From contig OX467083.1 in NCBI GenBank assembly GCA_950106755.1, forward strand, positions 32,173,029-32,237,028: a stretch of 64,000 nucleotides of DNA. The letters run 5' to 3'. The translations under genes and the position numbers were made by a program. Under the pieces are notes generated by a model, which saw only the letters and a list, made by a program, of their open reading frames with translations, had not been told where the DNA came from and ran no database searches. This DNA comes from Climacium dendroides. Its lineage: Eukaryota; Streptophyta; Bryopsida; Hypnales; Climaciaceae. The stretch's first letter is position 1; the number at the start of each line of letters is the position of its first letter. This document shows, piece after piece, positions 55,490 through 64,000 of the stretch.

Positions 55490-57005
55490 TCTCTAAAGTC
55501 CTATTGTGCCTACAAGTGACTTAATGGATTTTTGGGTAAGCTCATGTAACCTCATTTTTTGACATGATTTTCTGAAATTTTTTCTTAAGCTTTTTGGAAA
55601 TATAATTTTATTTCAATTAGTGTTTGGAAGCAAAAGTTATGCCACAATCAACTCCAAATAGAAAAGACCAAGCAACAAAAAGAATCCACAAAACCTTGAA
55701 TTTAAAAAAATAAATTTTTCTTATAAATTATATTTTTGAAAAAGCTTTGGTTCATTCCATTTAGATTTGTAACATAGTTATGGAGCTTCTTGTTTTGAGA
55801 GCAATCATAGAAATTTCTTGAAAAAATAGCTTATTGGATTCATTTTTGAACTCAATTATTACCATTATTAAAAAAAAAGTTCACAAAGTTATGTATGCTT
55901 TGCTAGCACAATCACACTGTTGGGATTAGTGTGTCAATTTCATCTTAGAGCCATTAACAATTTAATTTTTCCTTCAATCATCTACCAACTTCTACCTAAT
56001 ATGTATTTTTTTGGAATTTTTTCCCCTAGACTTTCAACTCAATTATTCAGCTTAAATTTTTTTTAAACAAATTGTTTAATCATTTCTCCTAGGATCAGCT
56101 TTATTCAGGCAGTGAAATCTACCAAGATCGTCACTACCTTCGTTCCGGTCACGTGACCCTCTCATAGTAACCTGGCATCGAATAGAACCGCCTTCGCGAC
56201 GACATTTGCTGTCACGTCTACCAATTTTAGCATCGAATATGGCCGCCTTTGGGTCGACATCCGTCGTCGCGTCTATCGATCTAGATAGTTTCTTGACGAG
56301 GGCTAGGGCCTCCTTCTCTCGCTGCTTCGTGGCCGCCAATTCTCCTTTTGCCTAGTTCAGTCGAGATTGAAGTCAATCCCGTTCCGCCTCCAACTCATGA
56401 ATCCGGTCCTCCTTGCTCTTCAAGTCTTCCGGTTTGGGTAGTCGCTTGACCTCCTACGCTTGGTCTGGTTCCACCTTCAAGACTTCTGCAATCTTAATCA
56501 CTAGATCTGCCACTTGAATCCGGCATTGAAAAATGCCAACCCGTAGTCCTCTTCCGGATCCTTGCTTGACTCGCCTCTCTCCACAACCGGAGGTTTGATC
56601 CTTAACCCCAGATCCGTCGACTTCCTCTTCTTCGTCCTCGGATCGGTCAAAGGCTCCTCGGGTTGCTCTTCCGGTTCCGACTCGGCCGGATCTTCTGGCT
56701 CTTCTCCTGTGAGCCCGTATGTCAGAATAGGAGAAAAAAATTAAAGTAAAAAAGATTCAAAGCCAAATAATTTAATCAAAGAACATACTCTAAAAACAAC
56801 TTTATTAACTTTAAGCACAAATATCTTGCAATCTATGCAACGAAAGTTTCTAAAATTTCCTCCCTACATTCTCATCCTAGTCTAGTTCAAGATTTTATAG
56901 TTAGATAAGGAAAAAAAATTTATAATTTTTTTGCTCTTTGTAATAGAAATGGCAATTTTGAGTGTTTTTTTGATGAAAAAGGACTTTGGAACTTCATATA
57001 CTAAG
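55490..57005 (+). mobile_element. TTAA-type element A3, interrupted by a GC-rich insert
   Basis: Starts TCTCTAAAGTCC after TTAA (55486-55489) and follows A2 through GTTATGCCAC, GAAGCTTTGATTC-like and CAAATATCTTGCAATCTA words to the vicinity of 57.0 kb; the right end is eroded. It lacks the Stowaway-like element found in A2. It is interrupted at 56085-56734 by GC-rich DNA. Confidence 0.6.
56085..56734 (-). pseudogene. GC-rich coiled-coil coding remnant inserted in A3
   Basis: About 650 bp of markedly higher GC than the surroundings, bounded by TCTCCTA and its complement TAGGAGA. The minus strand reads as broken protein: an acidic/proline part (EEPEDPAESEPEEQPEE) with a basic TKKRKS patch, then a heptad-like helical region (HELEAERD, LQSRL, AKGELAATKQREKEALALV) broken by in-frame stops, then a basic tail. 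No domain recognised. It resembles in style the coiled-coil accessory ORF of the gypsy element at 6568, and may be a fragment of a related retroelement ORF or a captured host exon. Confidence 0.5.
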
Positions 57006-57142
57006 GGCAACTAATCTGTTCAACAAACACTTGAAAACTTAGGTGGGATCATACAAAGTCAATTTTTAATGAATGTTCTTAAAATTTTAATACAGAATAG
57101 GAACATTCTCCTCCTTTTTGTGAATTAAAAAAATTTCAATAA

Positions 57143-57935
57143 GATGTCTAGATCAAAAGTTATACTCCTTGAAAAAATATGGACAATTTGGGCATCTTTC
57201 AAGCATCTTTTGCTATACCCATCATCAATTTTGAAATGTGGAATGCTTGTAATTAATAAATATAGAGTTAAATTGTCAAAAAAATTTAGTCTTCAAATCA
57301 CATTCCGAGAGGAATCGATCTTTATTAGCTATGTTGGGGCAGTTTCAAAATAAACATTTTCTTCTAACTTCAAGCCTTATTATCTGGCAATACATGAAGT
57401 CAAAGTTATTGAAAAATTTCCCACATATTCAAAATGTTTGTCTCTAAATTTTTATCATTTGGATTTCAAATAAAAAATTTCCTTATTGCACAAGAAATCA
57501 TCAATAAATGACTAGTGTATTGCTAGTTCACTCAATCTCCTTGCTTGTAGGGTGATTTAGAGTAAGCTAAACTCCATACTTACTTCTCAAATTTTGCATG
57601 AATGTGCCTAACAAGATTTAGAATTCAATGGTGGAGAGATGCAAATTCGTCAAGAAAAAAAACTTTACTCCAAGACAACTCAAAGTCTACTAACCTTGTT
57701 TTGTAGAATTGAAAGAAATGTTTTTTTTTTCTCACTTCAAATGTTATTCCATAGTATAATCTTTTAATTCACGTGATGTAATGGACTAAAATTTTTCCAA
57801 CACGTTTGCATAGTAGTGTAATACACTTCCATACAATCAAATATCTAAAAATGTTTTATTTTGGCCATTGCACTAAAAAAAGGGCAGTTTTGACAATTTT
57901 TCTTAACCCCAATTAGTTTTTTTAGGGGTTGGTGC
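57143..57935 (+). repeat. Dispersed AT-rich repeat, family B, copy 2
   Basis: Partner of 54351-55206, 2.8 kb away in the same orientation, so the two B copies bracket A3. Ends at TTTTTTTAGGGGTT. Non-coding. Confidence 0.72.
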
Positions 57936-59848
57936 TATTTTTGAATGTTTAGGAATAAAAAGCACTCTTTAAATTTTTTACAAAATTTTCACAAAATTCT
58001 TTTAATACATACTTGGATGTAAATTCAATCCTTTAATGATCAAGTAGTAGTCAAAGAGTATTAAAAAATAAAAGATGTTATTAACAATACAATTAAGAAG
58101 AATACTATAAAGATGATTGTCAAAAAAAGTTAAAAACTATGATCCATACATCATAACCATAAAATTGGATCTATCATTACATTAACCATCCATATTTTAG
58201 CAATAAAAATTGAAGTTGGAAATTGAATATTTTTGGTAAAATTAATTGTAGATCACATATTCTATAATACCAACAAAAATACTTTATTTGAGTTCAAAAT
58301 GTTAAATTCTTATCTCAATGTTTGTAAAAAATGAATTTTAAATTGTTTTAAAGTCATTTTTGAAGAGTCATTTATCAAGTTCAAACAAACTTGTATACTT
58401 TAAACTACAAAATATTTGAAGAGAGAAGTTTCAGAAATCTATACTGCAAAATTATTAGAGAATTAGCACAGGACATTAGGATGAATGAAAGTCAAACTCT
58501 TACAAAGTATACATTTGAGATATGTTTTGAGTGCATTCATGGTTCAAAATTTGATGACATATGCTCTTTAAGGTGTCAATTACTACTAAAAGATTGTAAC
58601 AAAGCAAAACATTTGATATTGTCATTTTATTTACTTTAGGATCTATAATAAAAATATAAAATGTATTATTTTTTAAATTTCAATTAGAAATGATCTTAAT
58701 AAAAATGAAAAAAATGAATTTTGAAGTGAACTATGTTAGAGTGAGGTTTTCTACACCTTGTGTACTTGTAATAGAAGTTGGAGATATAGGGATGAAGTGG
58801 CTAGGGTTTGAGTTGTATGAAAGCCATGAAGATCCTTTTCAAATTTGAAAGTTCCCCCCTTTTTGTTTTCTACAATTTAGTATGCAAGTTGGGATAAGTA
58901 TTGTTCTTATACTAGAGTTAAAATTTATATTTTTTAAAAGATATTCTAATCATTTCTAATCCTAATTCTTAATATTTTATTGATGCCAACTAAAAAAATA
59001 TATATTTAAAAAAATAATATATCAATATTTTTTCAAAATCTCTTGGTCTTTGGGATTTAAATATCAAACTAAAGAATTGCTAAATTATAAATATTATGTA
59101 TTAGATGATCACTTAAACCTAAATGTTTGCTTCTTTGTCCTTAATCAATTTCTTTTCATATGTAATTTACAAAATCTTAGAAGAAATACTTGGGTACCAT
59201 ACGTGTAGGTTAATTTCGGAAAGAAGTAGGAAAAATTTGGATCATGTTTGAAATTTTAAAAATTGTGCAACTATTTTTGAAAATCTGAAAATTTTCATTG
59301 TTGTTAATTCTTAATATCCAAAAATTATTTTTGAAAACATTTAGAAAAATGAATACATTTACATATGAATAGAAAAAATCAATTCAAAATTAGGAGTGTT
59401 GAAAAAGTAGGAAGAGCAAAGTGTTGAAAGCCAAGAAAAACAAATCAGTGTACCAAATTGTCCAAATTTCAAAATTAAACTAATTTGGTACCAAAGTGTT
59501 GAAATTCACATAAGCATACAATATTGAAATCAAAAGTGAATATACAAAGAGTGCATGCAAGCAACACCTCATGGAACATTTACACCAAGTTGTTTGAAAA
59601 TGTACCTACTTTGACATAAAACCATGAAATATTTTAAGTGTTTTAAATTGGTAGATATAGATGGTGAGATATTGAAGTGATTTAAATCCTTATGTAAATT
59701 TTGAGGCTTTAAACTCATTTACATATTCAACTAACACTAACACTCAGTATGATCAATCCATTTCCATCCAAAGGGTCACCGGTCTTAAAAACATACAAAA
59801 CATGACCAACTATGTACCCACAAGATGCAAACATCTTTTGGGTATTAA
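57936..59848. other. AT-rich spacer, no gene recognised
   Basis: An 82-codon frame at 58391-58639 has no recognisable domain. No repeat borders were identified. Confidence 0.4.
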
Positions 59849-60488
59849 TCCTTAAATGTCCAAGGCCTGTATTGGGCTTCTTGGAATTTGCTCTACATTG
59901 AACAAAAAATCAACATTTTGATAAGTTGTATCAACTTCTTTTGAAATGTAATCATATAAACTCAAACTAGACATGTTAGAGATCACATAAGAAAAGAAAA
60001 CACAACAATATCACTTAAAGATTTAAAGACTATAATGTTTCTTCATCAAGGTGTTAAAACTATGAAAATCTTTCAGCTCTCTTTTTGCATGTCAAATCTA
60101 AAAAGTTGGTCACCAAAAATATACGATGTTCAAGGGCCTAACATATTCAATGGCCCAAATCACTTTATGGCTTTTCAAAATCTACTCTGCAATTTTTAAA
60201 AATGAACTTCTAATGTGATTTTTCCTCCAAGATCTAATGTATTTGAGGCTCATTTCCAAGAGCCCTCAACACAACGGAAAGTCAAGATTGCAATGGACAC
60301 CCTTACAAGAAAATCTTAAATAGAAAAATCATAGTCATTCATTTTCAAAATTGGATTTTGATGCTAAAACTAGACTTCAAAAAGAATTTTTTGAAAATAT
60401 AAACTACTAAAAATAGCAATTCAGTTGGGTCTTATTTAACTTCAAAGTATTGTTAACACTAGAATTTGATGCCTTAGGCATTTAGGGG
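59849..60488. mobile_element. TTAA-flanked TIR element
   Basis: Left end TCCTTAAATGTCCAAGGCC and reverse-complemented right end CCCCTAAATGCCTAAGGC, flanked by TTAA (59845-59848, 60489-60492). 640 bp, non-coding. The left ~120 bp also match 22085-22200. Same end type as A1-A3 but a different interior. Confidence 0.62.
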
Positions 60489-60660
60489 TTAATATACAAA
60501 AAAATATATCAATGAATGTGAACTTCTCCAAATGTCTTCTCTAAAGATAGAGAAGTGTTATCCTAGCCTACCGCGATGTATTCTGAAACACTGTGGAGTA
60601 AGATTAGAGCAAGGACACAGGTTGCTCCATGGCTGGTAAGTTACAGAATGCACCTTAGAC

Positions 60661-61401
60661 TAAGGTAGGAGGTCCATAAATTGCACACCTAAGAGCTGAA
60701 ACTGAATTTTGAGGATGTGAAACTTCTTGAAATATTTTTCAGTAAAATTTCCTTGAAAGACAAGAGGAATTGGCATCTAACCCAAGTTGTTTCATATTTT
60801 TTGGAGCTTTGTAGAATTAGTTATGAAATTTTGAAGCTGAAATTGCATAGGGCTCTAAAACCGACCACCTCCTAAAATGTACAATGTTTGTACATTGCTG
60901 GAGGCTATGAAAAAGCAACATGTACAAGAACTGTACATTTGAGAAGATGGTCGGTTTTAGAACATGTGTGCTTTTAGAACCTCCTACCTTATTCATAACC
61001 CCAACAAGTTATTGCTACAAAGCCTTTTTACATTTTGGTTCCATTGAGACCTTGTTGTGACTAACTATATTGTAAGGTAGGAAGTTCTAAAAGTGCATAG
61101 GTTCTAAAACCGACCACTTCCTCAAATGTACACTACTTGTACATGTTGCTTTTTCATAGCCTTCAGCAATGTACAAACACTGTACATTTTAGGAGGTGGT
61201 CAGTTTTAGAGCCCTATGCCATTTCAACTTCAAAATTTCATAACTAATTCTACAAAGCTCCAAAAAATATGAAACAACTTGGGTTAGGTGCCAATTCCTT
61301 GTCTTTCAAGGAAAATTTACTAAAAAAATATTTCAAGAAGTTTCACATCTTCAAAATTCAGTTTCAGCTCTTATGCAATTTATAATTTATATCCTACCTT
61401 A
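60661..61401. repeat. Long inverted repeat, ~330-bp arms with 81-bp spacer
   Basis: Left arm 60661-60991 and right arm 61073-61401 are reverse complements with only scattered differences (roughly 90% or better by eye). Each arm itself starts TAAGGTAGG and ends in its complement CCTACCTTA, so each may be one TIR element and the pair two copies head to head. Inside each arm lies a smaller inverted segment bounded by CTAAAACCGACCAC and its complement. A transcript would fold into a long hairpin. Confidence 0.88.
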
Positions 61402-61559
61402 CTGTATTGCCTTTTGGAGTCATTCAATTATTTTTGTACAATGTGGATTATAATTAGTATTTTTTTTGGTAAGCAAAATTATCATTTGCATCCTTACACA
61501 ATCCTGATCAAGCATATCCAAATTTCAATTTCAAAAAACCAAAATTTTATTTTTGATAA

Positions 61560-62160
61560 ATTGTTTCATTTAAAATTCCTGATTTTACATTATCACTGAT
61601 TGAAAATCATTGGTGATGAATTTTTGAATTTTGATTGTGTAGATATGTAGGAAACATCTATATGCACATCTTTCCTTCCCACAAGCATCTCCAAAAAAGC
61701 TTCAAAAATCCATCTGTAGAGATTTCAATGTTGGGTTGACTGTATTAAAATTTTGTAAAATAGATCTTTCTTTATTGTAATTAGATTTTTCTATTAGCAC
61801 CTGACATGGTAACTAATTTTGTATGTTTGAGTATGATGGTACAATTATTTCGTCAAAATCAAGTTAAAATATAGAGATATCCATTTCTTCAAAGTTTGGT
61901 CGTACAACAATTTTCATTGAACATTTTATTGATCATATTTTGTTACTTAAGGGGGTGTTTTTTTTAATATGAAAGGTATGCGTATGGATGTTCCCTACAT
62001 ATCCATGCAATTGAATTAAAAAAATTTGTCACTAATTGTATTCAATAGAATATTGTGTAAAACCACAAAAATTGACTTAAAAAATTCACCAAAAATAAAA
62101 TTTTGCTTTTTTGAGACTGAAATTTGGTATGCTTGATTGGAATTGGGTAAGAATTGAGTG
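61560..62160 (+). repeat. Dispersed AT-rich repeat, family C (uninterrupted copy)
   Basis: The part from about 61.73 kb parallels 11.65-11.97 kb and continues through CCACAAAA...AATTCACCAAAAAT, which at 16129-16160 follows the inserted A1 element; it therefore shows the pre-insertion arrangement. 61.56-61.68 kb matches 62.44-62.54 kb directly. Confidence 0.62.
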
Positions 62161-62205
62161 ATATCTATATATATCTATATATCTCTCTCTCTCTCTATAT
62201 ATATG
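62161..62205. repeat. TA/CT microsatellite
   Basis: ATATCTATATATATCTATAT followed by (CT)n and (TA)n. Simple sequence. Confidence 0.85.
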
Positions 62206-62439
62206 CGAGACAAAAAAGCCAATTTTATTCTATGTTATGTACAAATCTTTGGATAGCTCCACAAGGCAATTTATAAACTTTCAGTACTTGATTGTACATA
62301 GGCAAGACAAAGTGAGCCCAATGTGTACAGTATCCTTGCATAATGATATGGAAATCTACTCTTGCTATTCAGAAAAACTTTGCATACTATAAAATATAAT
62401 ACCAAATTTGGGTTTCGAAAAAGAAAAACTCTAGTTTTA

Positions 62440-62588
62440 GTGAATTTTTTCATTTAAAATTCATGGTTTTACATGATAATTGATTTAAAAACATTGGTGA
62501 AGAATTTTTTTTAATTCGATTGCATAGATATGTAAAAATCTTCTGTATTGTAGACAAATCTAATGGGAAGGTTGTTCTTGAAGAAAGG
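62440..62588 (-). repeat. Family C repeat, interrupted by the solo LTR (resumes at 63880-64000)
   Basis: The left part ends at the AAAGG target site; the right part (63880 to the window end, with GCACATCTTTCATATGAAAA and ATGATCTATGAAGAG) is the reverse complement of 11.79-11.89 kb. Confidence 0.6.
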
Positions 62589-63879
62589 TGTCGCGACCCA
62601 AATGACACCTAACAGCTTCCAGCAGCTTACTAGGTTCACCACAATCCACTTACAGCATCGCTTGGTCACCAACTGCCTAATACTACACATGCCAAGCACA
62701 CACAGTGTTAATCCCCATTTCCAACTCAATTTGTCAAGTTCCAGTCACCGAGACTACTAGTACACACTCCCATCGTGATACCGGGCATGTCACTTAGTAA
62801 CATGGGGCGGAACTTCCACCTTAATGTGCAAAGACCCATGGTAGCACTACTCACCATGGTCCTAACCGCCCTTGAATGTCACCCCACTCCATGCTAGCCA
62901 TTTTTGCATTTGCTACTCCTCCACTAGAGGTAACCGGCGCTCACAACTCGGGACACATCCAAGGAGGTCTAGTAAGGAGCGGGACTCCACCCAACCAATG
63001 CCACGGGACACACACATGTGTCTCATGGTGCCTTGAAGTGGTGGTGAAGTCACCACCACCAACCATGAGTCACCGGGACTCACCAAGGCTTCAAGAGGGA
63101 GTGAGGAGGGAGATCAACCCCTCCTATAGTACTCTCTGTGGTATTCGGCAGACCCCCCCATCCTAGGTTGAAAGAAGTTTTTGGATAACCTTGGGTTGTG
63201 GAAGACCACCCACTTCCAACCTAAATTGCCAAGTTACGTCACCGTTTGGACTCCCAAACTTCCAACCGGCGTAACTTTGCGCTCAAAGCTCCAAATCCAA
63301 TATGTAATCCCATTTTAGACATCTACGCAATGAGTAGATACTGATGGACTGCTCACTCGTCCCATTTGGACAAGTTCTTGCAAAGTTATGGCCCTCTAAA
63401 GATTCGGATTCACCGGGGGAGGCGTCATGTCTTTACCATGGCTCTTCTTTTGGTCATAATTTTTGACTCATGTCTTAGAACCTCATAATGCTTGTCATTC
63501 TAGGTTCCTTGTGTTCATAGCTTTCCAATGATATGCCACATGCCATACTTTCTTGTGGAATTCATTGAGAACCCCTCACACCTAGCCCTCAAGTGTCCCG
63601 GTGCCCCCGGGACCCAGTCAACTTTGAACGGCCATAACTTTTAGCTCACAACTCCAAATTGTGCGTTCTTTACACCATTAAAAGCATATGATCACGAGCT
63701 TTCCAAGCATGTATGACACTCTCTCGTCCACTTCAAACCAGGGCATCATTGCGCCCTGTTTGATCGGGAGTCTCTCCATTTTCTCTACCTAGTCTATTGC
63801 AAGGCTTGAGAAGTCACCCCCAAGGTCCCCCTTGCGCACTAAGGTTTATTGGGCACCCCAAGTAGATAGGGGTGTGACA
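62589..63879. mobile_element. Solo LTR with 5-bp target site duplication
   Basis: 1291 bp from TGTCGCGACCC to GGGGTGTGACA, whose ends are inverted relatives (TGTC...GACA). AAAGG at 62584-62588 is repeated exactly at 63880-63884. GC content is far above that of the flanks. No internal coding region remains, so this is what unequal recombination between two LTRs leaves. The 96-codon frame at 62876-63166 has no domain. Which superfamily it came from cannot be told; it does not resemble the copia LTRs at 12.5 and 15.6 kb. Confidence 0.9.
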
Positions 63880-64000
63880 AAAGGTTATCTTCAAAACAAT
63901 TTTTTTTTATATATGCACATCTTTCATATGAAAAAACACCACATTAAGTAACAAAAATATGATCTATGAAGAGTTTAATGTGAGGTTTTATATGAGTAAA

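Noticed and set aside
62876..63166. 96-codon frame inside the solo LTR
   Set aside because: LTR sequence; no domain.
1..64000. CRISPR arrays, rRNA or tRNA genes, operons
   Set aside because: Nothing with these structures was seen; tandem arrays here have no spacer-repeat pattern, and the DNA is plant nuclear.

Overview
The window is nuclear DNA of a land plant. Two multi-exon genes with GT-AG introns sit in a large, AT-rich, transposon-filled landscape: an ACT-domain Raf-like protein kinase (13 exons, plus strand, 31359-39516) and an epsilon-group 14-3-3 protein (6 exons, minus strand, 47734-50120). Plant-type Ty3/gypsy and Ty1/copia retrotransposons, Stowaway-like (TA / CTCCCTCC) and Tourist/PIF-like (TAA) MITEs agree with this. 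The retroelement and 14-3-3 style suggests a non-flowering land plant (bryophyte, lycophyte or fern), but this is inference only.

Layout. 1-~11.3 kb: a Ty3/gypsy element cut by the left edge, with Gag, one in-frame UAG, an intact Pol (protease, RT, RNase H, DD35E integrase, GPY/F end), an extra 917-residue coiled-coil ORF and ~1.9 kb of 3' non-coding DNA. The whole element is studded with a short quasi-palindromic DNA motif, CCRANTNGG. 11.5-18 kb: nested insertions; a young deletion-derivative copia element sits in a TTAA-flanked terminal-inverted-repeat element, which sits in another dispersed repeat. A second TTAA element beside it carries a Stowaway-like MITE. 18-29.3 kb: tandem repeats, two abutting Tourist-like MITEs sharing one TAA, other MITEs and a gene desert. 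31.4-39.5 kb: the kinase gene, with relatives of one MITE family in five introns. 40.1-41.8 kb: a higher-order tandem array ending at a MITE with perfect TIRs. 42-46.1 kb: two Stowaway-like elements. 47.7-50.1 kb: the 14-3-3 gene. 51-64 kb: AT-rich repeats, a ~330-bp-arm inverted repeat, and a 1291-bp solo LTR with a perfect 5-bp target duplication.

How the parts relate. The two host genes converge (tails facing) across an ~8 kb repeat block. Both families are implicated in one pathway: ACT-domain STY kinases phosphorylate chloroplast transit peptides in Arabidopsis, and 14-3-3 proteins bind phosphorylated transit peptides in a cytosolic guidance complex. Whether the adjacency means anything is not shown here. 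The most unusual signal is the gypsy element's motif saturation combined with its unknown extra protein, which resembles in design the motif-targeted anti-silencing of Arabidopsis VANDAL transposons; that link is hypothesis. All coordinates, counts and splice sites were derived by eye.
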